The notes under the pieces were generated by a model. The model worked only from the letters and a program-made list of their open reading frames with translations. It was not told the DNA's origin and ran no database searches. A program made the position numbers and the translations under genes. A DNA stretch of 64,000 bases from Delphinapterus leucas (Eukaryota; Chordata; Mammalia; Artiodactyla; Monodontidae), in assembly GCF_002288925.2 (NCBI RefSeq), contig NW_022098021.1:8291966-8355965 (forward strand). The letters are read 5' to 3'. Of the stretch, positions 33,715 to 46,080 are shown in pieces (position 1 is the first letter of the stretch; each line of letters opens with the position of its first letter).

Positions 33715-33998
33715 TGCTAAGGTAAATTCTATATAATGAGACACCACTAAAAGACCTATTAATTTTCCATGAAAAGAGGGTAACATGGAAGCTCTTCTTA
33801 ATAATAAAAATATCCATATATTTTCTCAACATGACCTCATTAAACTTGAGAGTATTGTCATGTCAGGCCTCTGAAAATTGTTCTGTATCAGAAACAACAC
33901 TATCTGTGATTTCAAAACTTACTTGTGTGGCCTTGTGTTTAATGATTTTGCCTAACTTTGTCTAACACCTTGCTTTGGGAAATTCAGCTTAGGCTTTT

Positions 33999-34118
33999 TT
34001 TTTTTTTTTGGTTATACCTCGTGGCATGTGGGATCTTAGTTCCCCGACCAGGGATCAAACCTGTGCTACCTGCAATGGAAGCACGGAGCCCTAACGACTG
34101 GACCACCAGGGAAGTCCC
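33999..34118 (-). mobile_element. CHR-type SINE, short form, 13-bp TSD
   Basis: T-run, then GGTTATACCTCGTGGCATGTG, ending CCACCAGGGAAGTCCC. A perfect TSD AGCTTAGGCTTTT lies at 33986-33998 and 34119-34131. Confidence 0.95.
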
Positions 34119-34131
34119 AGCTTAGGCTTTT

Positions 34132-36360
34132 CTTTGAACTAAAAGTTGGAATAGGATGGTAGTTCATTCACAATTACATATAATGTATAACTTATATATA
34201 AGATTAAAAATGAACTCACCACTTGAAATGAATCTTTTTAAATATTAGGAGTATTTAGACTTCCAAAAGTTTTGGAAGTCAACGTTTGACATTTTGATTT
34301 AAAATATTTAAAATATTTATAGCATTTCTTACTCAAAAATACTAATGCAACAAAGACTGAGGTATCCTGTTTCCTTAAATAATCGTATTTGTTTTATGGA
34401 TAAGTTTATTCAGGGAGGTGAAATTTCTGTTCTTTTTTGCTTTGTTTTTTTTTCTAAAAGGAAACAAAACCAAAAACTTAATGAGGATATTAGTGGTAAA
34501 CCAGTTACTTTTAAGAAAAACAAAAATGCTAATACTAGTCACATGTGTGATAACCAAAGGGAAATATGTTTTACCTTTATGCAGGGACACAGAATAAGCA
34601 GAAGGCATTAGATTTACGGCTTGACTTCAGGCTTTTCCTCCTTGTCATAAAAAAATAAATAAATACAAATATACGGTTCTGAATACAGGACTTACGATAT
34701 AAGTATATTGAGAAGTGGCTTAAATGCTCCTGTTCTAAAAGCAGTTCATTTCCGTTTGCTGATCTATAGCAAATGTATAACTTTTCAGATTTGAGAGCTC
34801 CCACACACTTTTCTTCCCATTCTTAAATCTAACACTCTAAGGTCTAGCAGTGACATCTAGACTATGAAAAGATTGTGTTTTTACATCCACATAACTTTAT
34901 ATTTACTCAAGATAGTTCAGTGATAATTTTAAGCATTTTAATTGTTTTCATAAATAATGTACTTTTAACAAATATTTAGCAGGGGGTATGGCCATCCAGT
35001 TACTCAGTTATGCAGAGAAATGACCATACCCTAACATTCTTTTGCTTCAGATACTTTGGGACTCTGTACAGAATGTTTACCTTCAAAGTTTAATTAGAAT
35101 ATCTCCAGCATTTCTTTAAAATCTAGGAGCTTAAACAGGTAGTCATTTTTGGGTGACATGCCTGGAAAAACTCTCATTACAATATGGTCAGAGTGTTTTA
35201 GGTCACGACTTCCAAACCTTTCCATCCTAAGTGGGGCATGAGTTAATTTTTTTGTGCCGAACAACAGATTGTCAGATTTACCTTTGAACATCCTGGGAGT
35301 TCAGAGCACAGAGATGGAGGAACCACAAAGGTGGTATGTACTTTTGTCAGTAGATCAGATTTCTCCACGGTGCTCCCTCAGCTATCAAATCATGCTCTTC
35401 TCTCCCACCCTGATACTTAAGAAGGACTAAGTCATCTTGATGGATAATAAATACTGGATGGTGTTTTGGAGTAATTATGGGCCAGAAAGATTCAATTCAA
35501 AGAAACATTCTTTAATTTTAAGTATCAAAATAGTGCCCAAGGATAAATGGAAGATATGCATATGGGAAAGACTACAACATCTATTCAACAAAAATCTAAG
35601 CTATCTTGCTGAACGACTACTAGATGAGATGCAAAATGCTGCGGAGGACAGGTTGATGGTTAGGACATTGATACACAGCAATTTGTTCTCCTTTCTAATT
35701 TTTTACTAGGAGAGCAGGGTGCACTAATTTGGGTGTTCATGCTTCTCTGACACAAGTGTTTAAGCTCTGTGTTGCACCAGCTAATGGCAATACTGACACC
35801 GTGTCATCTGGCACAGAAACCCTAACTGTCAGTGAAACATCTCCCTACAGGAAAGTCCCAGGGGATCTTAATTGTCCTCTGCATCAGGGTTTCTTTGCTG
35901 GGAGATTGTTTACCTTTTGTAAATTGTGACTCTTCTGCACCCTCTAAAACACTTCTGGCCTGATCAGTCTCCTGGACTTGAGTTTTTTCAGCTAAGGAAC
36001 TGAGCACAATGAGGAAAGAACACCAGGGCCTGGTGACGGCCCTGAGTTCAGATCCAGCTCCGGGAAGGACAGGTGGAAGAAAGCCGCGCCCCTCCCTAAG
36101 CTCTGGGCCCCTGGGCAGGGCAGGCAGATCCTGGGGCACTGCTGGCATCTCTTTGCTCCCCTTCAGGCCACACTCCGCTGATCTCCCTCATCTGGGCTGG
36201 AAACAAAATAAAGATCAAGCCTCCTGGACGCCAAAAACAAAAACAAAACTCAGTGAGAAAGGGTTATAAGTCGAGTGTTCCTCCCCAGGGCCCAGCTCAG
36301 GAAGGGTTTCCAGTCTTCTAAGATTTTCATATGCTTGTACAACTAAGGGAATATTAACTG
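34132..36360. other. no gene seen; inverted repeat and unassigned sequence
   Basis: Mostly AT-rich unassigned DNA. Contains the 34258-34280 inverted repeat. ORFs of 88-108 codons (34345-34611, 35437-35709, 35822-36148, 36009-36269) have no recognisable domains. Confidence 0.45.
34258..34280. repeat. near-perfect palindrome, 11-bp arms
   Basis: GACTTCCAAAA, one G, then its exact complement TTTTGGAAGTC. Confidence 0.95.
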
Positions 36361-36364
36361 AGCA

Positions 36365-36560
36365 ACTTAAGGCATTCATTTTCAATTAATTGCACAAATG
36401 CAAATTACTGGAGAAGGTTTTTCAGAATCCACAGGCACCAGCCCTGGAGATTTGATTGAGGAAGTCTAGGCTGGGGCTGGGCTTCTAATCGCTTTGTGAA
36501 AATTATCCCCAGGTACATGGGACGTTTGTCCCATCCCCTAGTTGAGAACTGCAGACTTAA
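36365..36560. mobile_element. possible MER5-type relic
   Basis: CACAAATGCAAATTACTGGAG ... TAGTTGAGAACTGCAGACTTA resembles MER5 with inner decay. Family and strand are uncertain. Confidence 0.35.
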
Positions 36561-36921
36561 AGGAAGTGGAAAAGATCCTCAAAGATCAAAGTCATTCATA
36601 AACTATCCCCGGTTCACATGTAGGAAGTGGTAGGCATCTATTCATGGCAGGCCCCCGGCCCTGCCTCTTGTCATTCAGTCCTCTCTCCCACACACCCAGC
36701 CATCACCACCCTCAAAGGTCAGTGTGTTCTTGGGCAGGAAGAGAACCTGTATTTTCTCTCCTAATAGTGCCTGGATTTGAGTTCCATTATATACAGGCCT
36801 CCTCCTGGTTCCGCCTCATAATCTTACACACTACCCATCTAGGTCTTTGTTGTAAACCCTGCTCACAGCAGAGGGTAAAACACTAGGACTGTTTCTGCCA
36901 CCTCTTGATCAATTTTTAAAA

Positions 36922-37291
36922 TGTTAACGATGTGCTGAATGTTTGTGTCCCCCCCACCCCAGAATCCATATGTTGAATAATCCCCAATGGGATGGCATTT
37001 GGAGGTGGGGCCTTTGGGAGGCAGTTAGGTCATGTGGATGGAGCCCTCATTAATGGGATTAGTACCCTTGTGAAAAAAAGACAGGAGAGAGATGATCTCT
37101 CTCGATTTCTCTCTCTCTGTCTGCCATATGAGGACACAGCGAGAAGTCAGGAAGAGGGTTCTCACTAGACACCAAATCAGCCAGCACCTTGATCGTGGAC
37201 TTCCCAGCCTCCAGAACTGTGAGATGTAAATGTTTGTTGTCAAAGCCACCCGGTCTATATTAATTGGCTATAGCAGCCTGAATTGACTAAG
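36922..37291 (+). mobile_element. solo LTR of an ERVL-MaLR (MLT1-like) element
   Basis: GGCATTTGGAGGTGGGGCCTTTGGGAGGCAGTTAGGTCATG, TGGAGCCCTCATTAATGGGATTAG, ACTTCCCAGCCTCCAGAACTGTGAGA and ATAGCAGCCTGAATTGACTAAG are standard MaLR LTR phrases. No internal retroviral sequence flanks it, so it reads as an ancient solo LTR. No coding content. The ORF 37025-37249 on the minus strand is an artefact of it. Confidence 0.8.
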
Positions 37292-37299
37292 CCAATTGG

Positions 37300-39480
37300 A
37301 TGAATGAGAAATATTTGAGTCCGTAAGAGAAGAAAAACTCTTAATACAACAAACAAGTAATATAATAAAATATAGAAATGTTCAGTGAATGAAAGTTGAT
37401 GAATATCATGCACGATACTTAGTGCTGCACAGAAATTGCATTATTCGGAAATAAACTATAGCGACTTATTTTCTTTTGTTATTGAATCACATCCATCCAA
37501 AATAAATAGCAGTTGGGCAACTTCTCAAAAGAAATATTGCCAAAATTAATTACTTTTAATAAAGATGCCACAAATTACTTCATAATTATTTAAACAAAAG
37601 GCAATGCAGTTTTGGAAGACTGTAAACATCCCGACGTTGTGACCTTGTACTTTGTCTTTATTTCTGCTGAATTAGAAAGGGCTTTGCTGTTTCAAATATA
37701 CCCATGCTATTCAGTCCTTCAGCAAAAAAGTAGGTGACTAAAGTCTGTGTGCTTAACCATGCTTGACGAATGTTGATAATGATAGAAGCCATTTTATTGG
37801 TGGTAAATCAGCTTCTGATTTCCACACCAAACACTCCCACAAGCACAAACATGGTTGGGCAGGAGGCAGGGAAGTGGTCTGGAATCATATCCTTCATGGA
37901 CAACCTGAAATGAAAATGCAAAATCTCCATCAGTGGGGTGCTGGTTGGGCGTAAGGGGGTACAGAGGAAGCCCAGAAGGCATTTATCTAACATGCTTAGC
38001 AGAGGGAGCTTAAAAAAAAAAGCAAGCAAAAAGAAAATAAGGTTACATCTGTCCCCCACAGCAGGAAATTTGCGGGGCGGTTTTTATTTTGAACATTTTA
38101 CTGCTGTGGACGGGGCAAAATGACTTGCAGAAATGAAACTGTGTTTGGTGCTTGCCTCTGTGGAGTGGGGAAGCTCCCTGAATGTCACCGAGACGGTGAA
38201 GAGGGAGGGTGGTGGCGGGAGTGTAATCCTTGTTTATTTGATAAGTAATGGTTCTCTCTTTAAAAGGCTCTTTTAAAGTTTCCCGACCTTGAAAATAATG
38301 ATGAGTGAACACAAGACTGGATAGAGTGAGATAGAAAGAGTGGAAAGTTTCTGTTCCATCCTCTCCCCCAGACAACAACGGATTCTATATCTCTATCCAA
38401 CCACTGCCTCGGGGGATTGACTTATTGGAAATTGAAGCAGTGGGAGGGAGACAGAGCCAGCCGGGAAGAGTCCATTGGCTTCTCATTGTCACACTCCTCC
38501 TTGAAAGGCTCCCCAGCTCAGCCTGCACATTATTGCTTTAAAACAGTGTTAGGATCTAGCTCAGTTGTATTTGCGCAGCAGAGATAGAAATGACCAACAT
38601 ATGAGCTGTTGATGTTCAGACAGAAGTCCAGCATTGCACGTTGCTTTCCTTAAGTTGGAAAATACAGTGCGTAGAAGTTGATGAAAAATTTACTCAAAAA
38701 TCCACCACACTCTTTCAGGGGCTATAGTAGAGGGGTACATATATGGTTCTGCTTCTTTAAAGTGTGGACATTTGAGATTAACACTGTAAAGTCGATTAAT
38801 GTGTAATTGTTGTGCACAACATACAGATTAATCAGCCGTCTGGAATTCTGTCCCTGCTCTGGACCAGAGTGTTTACAAGCCTGGGATCTCGCTTACTGTA
38901 CAGTAGTTATCATCTTAACATCCCACATTGCTGTATGCTACTCATTGCTGAATGGAACGGCTCATAACGTCTGTTTAAAAGCAGCATAATAAACTATTCC
39001 GTAGTTTAGGACTTTAAGTTTTAAACGTTATAAAATGTCATGCATTTCATCCCAAGTGGCAATATTTCTCCAATCAGTTTTTAAGGAATATGATTAGATG
39101 AGAAGTATACCTCACTTTCAAAATATTTTAATTTCATCATTGAGAAAATTGGAAGGACACCCATTTTTAAAGTCGTGGGGATTCTTCAAGCTTCGATCTT
39201 GCCAATTCTGGGCATTAATGAGCTAATTCAGCTTTTTGGTCACCATTGCTATTGTTTTATTCAATGAGAGGGCATCTTAGAAGACTTATGATGTTTCTCC
39301 AAAAGTTGAATTCTTAATTCCTTGCTAATTATTCATCTTATAGATACGTCTTTGAGTCCTGGGATTTACTGTTTTTTCAGAGCTCAAACTGCAAAAAGTG
39401 CTTGGTGGTTGTGTTGTTGAAGAACTTAGACAAGCACTTGGCAGGGAGCACAGTGGAAAATCAGAGCATCTTTGAATTAC
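37300..39480. other. repeat-poor stretch without recognised genes; possible conserved non-coding DNA
   Basis: Over 2 kb with no transposon I can identify, unusual for this window. 37440-37640 and 38780-39000 are AT-rich and hold several TAAT/ATTA cores of the homeodomain type. ORFs 37763-38378 overlap on both strands and lack motifs. Conservation cannot be measured here. Confidence 0.3.
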
Positions 39481-39560
39481 GGATCTGAAAGAAATCCTAG
39501 AGAGCATCTAATTCAATGCACTCATTTTACAGATGAAGAAATACAGACCTACACAGACAG
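39480..39560 (-). mobile_element. MIR-like relic
   Basis: ATCCTAGAGAGCATCTAATTC and CATTTTACAGATGAAGAAATACAG. Short and diverged. Confidence 0.45.
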
Positions 39561-41600
39561 CTTACATTGAGGGTCTCCTGCTTCCCAGCATAATCTTCAT
39601 GAGGTCATCACCAAAACCTAGTTTAAGAACCTCTGGGGTCATTTTTTGTCAACAAGAAAGTGAGGAGAAAATGATGCCCGCAGCTTTCCTTGTGGGTCCC
39701 AGAGGCAAGCAATCCATGCACCAGCCTGTGTTTATTCAGCCTCCACACACCCACCCTTCTGCACAGGACACTGCAGTGGAGAGGCAGGGCAGGGGGAGGT
39801 TGAAGCTTTAAAAGGTACATGTCAGTCACAGGTGGTGACACACCCAGCTGAAGGGCGAGCCTGGCCCAGTGCACGGCATCAAGATCTCAGCTGGCTTTAT
39901 TTTTCATTCTGTCCTTAAGAGATGAAAAGTCTGTTTCTTTGATGAAAGGAATCAAGCGAGCAAGGGGGAGTTTTAGTTTTGGGAAACTTTTGTTCAAGGA
40001 AATGTACAGGAAACATGATTGTCCTCAGAGATGTGATCCAGGGGAAAACCTAGACCCTATATAAACATTTCTTTTGTAGGGGGGAAAGCTGTAGGAATAT
40101 TTTCCTCTTGAACGGTGAAAAGGTCTACTAAATTGTCATTGTTCTCACAGACTAAGATCACCATTCCCGTGTCACAGTGGGGAAGCTAAAGCATATGGAA
40201 ATAATCTGTTCAATGTTAAGAGGGCAAATTTGAGACAAGATAAGATTTCACAACTTTTCAGTTTCAAGTTCTCCTTCACCAAATATTCTGAGGTTTATTC
40301 CATTCTCATGTTCAAAAAGTTATAACCCAAAGCAGCTTTAAAACCCTGTATCTTAGTGATTGAACAAAAAATGTATATGTCTTTTTTTTCCACACAGGGT
40401 ATAACCAAATCCCTAATTAAAGATCAGTTAATAAGGCCCCTGATTAAAGGGGCATCGAAGGTAGACAGTAGACTTAGCCTGACTGTGCTTGTGGAGCAGC
40501 TGTGTGCCTGCGTCTATCATTGAAAAGTAAATACTTTGCTCAGTTGAGGGAAATGTATTACTTTTTAAGGTTGTCAGGGCTCAGTTTAATCTTTGAAAAA
40601 TAGGTCACTCTGTTGTTTTGTGTGGTCCTCAGTTTAAAAAATTATCTAACCGCAGGTTCTATACCTCTGAAGGGGTATGTAATAAATAATCATTACTTTG
40701 GGAAAAGGATTCTACAAGAGCTCAAAATAAAGCAAAAAAAGTTTTTTTTTAAAGCTTATTTCTTCTAAGCACTAGGGTTTGAAAATACAGAAGATTTTTT
40801 TTTCTGTTTTAAAGTTTTAAAGTAATAGAAGGAGAAGATCATATAACCTCACATAACCTAAAAGTCAGCTGGGAGCAATTTGCTCTCAAAATTTAAGTAA
40901 AGATTGATCAAGCTTCCATGCCAATACCTACAGAAAGTCCCAGGCCCAGCCCCCAGATCTCTATAACTTCAGAGACACTGTCCTTCTGCTTAAGTTCCTG
41001 CTTCTGCTCATTTTTTTTTCAAATATTCCCAGTTTTTATTTCTTTCTAGGCATATGACAGGATTTTACTTCCTTTCCCCTAGAATTTAGTATAACCATTT
41101 GGCATTTTGTGGCCAGGGAATTTTGAGAGTCACAATTCAGTGTGTCATGATTGGGTGGACATTTTAAGCACCACATCTGAGACACCATATCCCCTTTCTT
41201 CTACTTCAGTGATTGTAGAAATTGATGTCAAGATAAGGCCTTCGTCAGCCTGAATCCAAAGAAGCATAAGTAAACACCCTGTAAATTCTGCTAATGTTTT
41301 GTTTGTTCTCTTTTGCCGTTTATGGATTTTCCCATTATCTTCTTATGCTGTGTGAATTCAGAAGGGGAGTTCATCCTCTTTCCTTGATTTCCACAAACAA
41401 AAACTCAACCATAAAAGCCTGTGTGTATAGCAGATTCTGTGGATGACCAGAGAGACAAAGAGGATGTAGGTTTTAGATATTCATTCAGCACAGACAATGC
41501 TGATTTAATATTAGATGTCCCTGTTCTTGAAAAGCCCTTTCAGCCACCCTAACATTTGAGATTTCTCAGTGCCTACTCTACCAGTATTCTTAACCCCTGG
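39561..41600. other. no gene seen; largely unassigned
   Basis: Contains one TATA-like CCTATATAAAC (40056-40066) without other promoter signs. A MER5-like fragment may lie at 40925-40985. Confidence 0.45.
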
Positions 41601-41603
41601 ACA

Positions 41604-41766
41604 TTTTTTTTTTTTTTTTTTTTTTCCGGTACGCTGGCCTCTCACTGCTGCGGCCTCTCCCGCCGCGGAGCACAGGCTCCGGACGCGCAGGCTCAGCGGC
41701 CACGGCTCACGGGCCCAGCCGCTCTGCGGCACTTGGGATCCTCCCAGACCGGGGCACGAGCCCGTG
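41604..41766 (-). mobile_element. CHR SINE truncated at its 5' end
   Basis: T22 tail then CCGGTACGCTGGCCTCTCAC. The match stops at GGGGCACGAGCCCGTG (about 41766), so the last 50 or so bases of the family, including the A box, are missing. No TSD is evident. Confidence 0.92.
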
Positions 41767-41769
41767 ATC

Positions 41770-43285
41770 GATTCTTTCAAATTCCTTTCTACCACATCAT
41801 CCCCAGAATTTCATGTTCTTCTCCCTCTGTCATATAGAGCAATTCTGATCTTACCAGCTGCTACCCCCAGCTCTTCCTTTGGCCTATCACAGCACATCCA
41901 AAACCAATCTAGGTGCTCATCAAAATCAAAGGGCCATCTGAGATTACTTCCTTTAAGCCCATGGTCGTCATAGGGGTACATAAGAACCATCTCAAATTTT
42001 GTTAAAATTAAATTCAGATGCTGGCTCATCTGGTTTGGGGTTGGCCTGGGAGTACTTACTATTAATAGTCATGATTTGATTCTGATTGAGGGATCTTCCA
42101 CTCATTCTTTGAGAAACTCTGTAGTCTAATAAGAGTCATCCTCTATAGGAGGCAGCTGGATTCTAGATAACAGGGTTTTTCCTCCTTTACATATAGAGTG
42201 TACCTACAAAATCCTGCAAAGACCCCGCTGTGATTGGGGTTAAACGTCTCCCTATCATCCTATTGCTTTACCGTCTTACGGTGTAAGCCCAGGGTCGCTC
42301 TGCTTAGAAGCTCTGTCAGTTAAAACTTGGGTAGACTCATTAGTAGGGGATAAGACTCATATTTCCTGTCTTAATAGGATTTATCTTGTCAAACATGTTT
42401 GTATTCACTTAAACAGGGCCAGTGACCCATGTAGCTAAGTTACATAGGGGACACAGCTTGCTCTGGGACAACCCAGGGTACTTTGCTTCCCATCTTCCAA
42501 AGATGTAGAACCGAAGACAGTCTTAAGGGATCAGGAATTAAGACCGTCTTGGGTTAGCAGGTGTTCACATTATTTTATATTTTTAATACCCAGACTAGTG
42601 ATGATTTCATATTGATTTGGGCAGCATTATTCAATGAGATTAGCTTTGTTTTCCACTCAGTTTACAAGATAGCTATGTCCCTTTTAAAAGCTAATTTAAT
42701 TACAAACCAGAAACTGATCAGAGGGTTATTATAAAGTGTATAAATTATCCATACTATGAATTAATAAATTCTCTTACATAATATAATGCATCTTAAATAA
42801 TTTGTTTTACACAAATGTGGTGCACATTTCAGGAAGCTGTCAACTGTGTTGTGTTAAGAAATACGTATATATCTACACTATCCTTCCTAATACATTTACT
42901 GTCTTTTGTCTAGTTTCTGTCATCCTTCTACCTCAATTCTTAGCTCTTTGATTAAAAGAGCTAAATTTTCTATTTTTTTAATGTCCCTGAAACATTTATC
43001 TAATGATTCCTGCCCTCAGTGGATGTTCAGGAAAATGCTTACGCCCCACCCAGAGCTGTGTCATACTCTTCCCTCTTCCAGTAACAGTGTGTGGACCTAG
43101 ATACGTAATTTAGCCACCTTTTACACCCTAGAATATTCCCTGAAAAGTGGGATAAAAATAGTATCTAATCTCTAAAATCTCTACTATTTTAAGGACCCCT
43201 CTGGAGTCTAGAACTGCATCCCCGAAGTAGTTCTCTCATCCACTGGTAGCTTTAATTCTCTTAAACATTGAGATATTCTGTAACA
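41770..43285. other. no gene seen
   Basis: Unassigned. AT-rich at 42700-42800. The 42906-43100 ORF has no family signature. Confidence 0.5.
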
Positions 43286-43289
43286 CCCA

Positions 43290-44110
43290 GCACCTTCTTT
43301 CTGATAGTGCCTCTATTGTGTTTTAGCCCCTTTACTTTCAGGATCAAGCCTACACTCTTGAGCATGGCTTTGAAGACCCAGGAGCCCTCCCAGGGTGGCC
43401 CCGTGCTCAGAGGGAAGGCTTCGTCCCTGCCCCTGACCTTCCTGCACACATTCCGGCCACATGGAACCACTGAAGCCCTCTGGCCCTGCTCCCCTCTCAT
43501 TGGGGTGGGTCTTCACACAGCCTTACTTGTAAATCTGCCCACCTTGCTTTTCTCTGTCATATTCTTTTTCAAGGCTGAGCTCAAATGTCATCTTATCTGT
43601 CAAACTGTCCCTTAACACTCCCACCCTCAGATGGTTTAGTTGTATCTTACCTTTTGTTTCGTATGTCTTCACACACTGTTATGGTGTTTAATGTTGTTTG
43701 TATCGTTAGTACCACCCCCTCTGTTCCAAGCCTTTTTCTTTTTTATAACTTTATTTATTTATTTTATTTTTGGCTGCGTTGAGTCTTCGTTGCTGCGTGC
43801 AGGCTTTTTCAGGTTGTGGCGAGCAGGGGCTACTCTTCGTTGCAGTGTGTGGGCTTCTCATTGCGGTGGCTTCTCTTGTTGCGGAGCACAGGCTCTAGGC
43901 GCGTGAGCTCCAGTAGTTGTGGCACACGGGCTCAGTAGTTGTGGTGCACGGGCTTAGTTGCTCCACGGCATGTGGGATCTTCCCAGACCAGGGCTCGAAC
44001 CCATGTCCCCTGCATTGGCAGGTGGATTCTCAGCCACTGCACCTGAAGGCAGATACTGTGTATCCCATGCATGAGTGAATGAGCGAGTAAATGAATGAAT
44101 GGATGCTTTT
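43290..44110 (+). mobile_element. L2 LINE 3' end split by a CHR SINE
   Basis: ATCAAGCCTACACTCTTGAGC, AGGCTGAGCTCAAATGTCATC and CCAAGCC precede the SINE. AAGGCAGATACTGTGTATCCC and ATGAGTGAATGAGCGAG follow it. The 115-codon ORF at 43268-43615 is L2-derived. Confidence 0.75.
43746..44043 (-). mobile_element. CHR-type SINE, long form, 5' end clipped
   Basis: (TTTA)n tail, GGCTGCGTTGAGTCTTCGTTG, ending at CAGCCACTGCACC. The final ACCAGGGAAGTCCC-type end is missing. No TSD recognised. Confidence 0.9.
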
Positions 44111-45750
44111 CCTATCTGTCTATATATTAACTGCCTGGTCTGTCTTAGCGATCAGTAACATGCACAAAGCTAAACTATTTCCCAAGAATTGATAGTCATC
44201 CTTAGTATTAGTTTTCCAGTGAAAGTGGTTTATTTTCCTCTCTCCAAATCCCTCACCACCTGGACTCCTGTTATTTTGCTCTTGCCTTAATATATCCCAT
44301 TTCGAGAGGATGTTTTGCTTATAGTATTAGCTACTTCACATCCTTTGCAGATTTAAGTAAGTGAGAAGTATAATGCAGCATCTTCTGAGCCTCATGTGAT
44401 CTGAATAAAATCTTTTTCCATCAAAGGCTGCATCATTTTTTCCACTTTCCTTCCCCACTTACTGTATCCTGGTTAAAACCGATGTCAGCCCTGTATGTGT
44501 CCATCATGTTGCCTAATGTTTTGAGTCAGTACCCTTTATTAACTTATTTTGCTCCTGCATCCATGATTGGCTAGAATTATTTGACAACTTCTTTTTGGCT
44601 AACATAGATTTACAAAACAAAACTTTCTAATGCACTTCGCGTTTGCTGGTACCATTATGCATGCTGCAGTAGCAGAGAATATAATTGTGTTTTGTGCAAC
44701 AGTGTGGAAGAGTTAAGTAGAAGGAAGGAAAAGAGACTCAACAAAAAGAGATAACTGTAAGCTTGTCAGAGAATCAAAGTGAATTTCCTAAAATTATTAA
44801 TACGGTGACAAGTAGCTGCAACTTCTGTATCAAATCATCGGATATAAAGTCTTATTCCTGAGACAGCTCATCCGAATGATGGTTCTTTGATGTATGGAAT
44901 GGATTGTTTACCTGATGAAGCAACACAACAGATATGTCAGGAATAACCAGCTTTATAGCTGACAGCAGAAGCCTTCGGACCAGGACTTTATACGTTTGGC
45001 ACAATTATACTTATTGTGTATCAGTGCTGTATAAATATTTAATAAAAGTTCCTCCCACACCTATTCCTGGCAGGTCAAGGCCTTCCTGACTTGTCATGTC
45101 CATAATCAAATATATTTTTCCACGTTAATCTTTTGAGGTGTGGTACCACTCTTAGGCTGGTTTCTCTGGGACCACCCATCTTCTCTAGGCTTGGGGTATG
45201 CTCTGGATGACTGGAATATAGATAAATAGCTGTGAAAAAAATCTCTTCATTTTTAGAGTTCAGTGACTTACAGAGTGAGCTATATTTTCTCCTAAAGGTG
45301 AAACAGTCACCTTTGTTGAGGTTACACCAATACCTGGGCTTCTTCATCCAGGTTCTGTAACTCACAGCTAGACTCTGGTGAGCTCACTTTACCTCTCCTG
45401 AGGTCAGTTTGCTCATCTGAAAAAGATCTAATCACAAATGTTGATTCTGGCCCCAAAGTTTTAGCGCATTGCCTATTTCCAGATATAATATTGGTGCTTC
45501 TTTACTCAGAAGACATAAATTAGCTCATTCTTAAGTCTGTCTTTCTAGTGAATGTGAGAAATGTGCTACTACTTAAATATTTCATCTGTTGTCATCTTTT
45601 TCTTTAAGAGGAATTTACCCAATATTCACTATATAGAAGAAGAGAATCATTATGGGAACAGATTGGAATTCCAAAGCACATACATATAGAATACCATAGC
45701 TATTTAATTATGTGGATTTTAAAAGAATAACACTTTTAAAGTGACCGGAA
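44111..45750. other. no gene seen
   Basis: Unassigned. The minus-strand ORF 45075-45365 (96 codons) lacks domains. A possible MIR scrap is at 45370-45430. Confidence 0.5.
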
Positions 45751-45754
45751 AGAA

Positions 45755-46080
45755 CAAAATCTACTGGCTCTGGGAGTCAAAAGTCTGCTAATCGTGTGAA
45801 CTCTGTCCCTTGGTTTCTTCATCAGTAAAATGAGATAAAGACGTAAAGGGGGACTTCCCTGGTGGTGCAGTGTGTAAGACTCCACGGTCCCAGTGCAGCG
45901 GGCCCAGGTTCAGTCCCTGGTCGGGGAATTAGATCCCTCATGCATGCCGCAACTAAGAGTCCGCATGCCGCAACTAAAGATCCTGTGCGCCACAACTAAG
46001 ACCCAGCACAGCCTAAATAAATAAATAAATATTTTAAAAAGAAAAAAAAAGACGTAAAGGGCCATTATGGGCAGTTACAG
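45755..46080 (+). mobile_element. MIR relic split by a CHR SINE
   Basis: CTGGCTCTGGGAGTCAAAAG ... CTTGGTTTCTTCATCAGTAAAATGAGATAAAGACG then resumes after the SINE. Confidence 0.7.
45850..46047 (+). mobile_element. CHR-type SINE, 13-bp TSD
   Basis: Begins GGGACTTCCCTGGTGGTGC; (AAAT)n then A-tail. It carries a partly repeated CATGCCGCAACTAAGAG unit. A perfect TSD AAAGACGTAAAGG lies at 45837-45849 and 46048-46060. Confidence 0.96.

Noticed and set aside
35437..35709. 90-codon ORF in non-repeat sequence
   Set aside because: No Kozak, donor or domain that I can identify; length is within chance for AT-rich DNA.
36922..37291. retroviral coding remnants next to the LTR
   Set aside because: No gag, pol or env similarity in flanks; it reads as a solo LTR.
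43268..43615. 115-codon ORF resembling a secreted or membrane protein start
   Set aside because: Sequence is L2 3' end; hydrophobic stretches come from T-rich repeat DNA.
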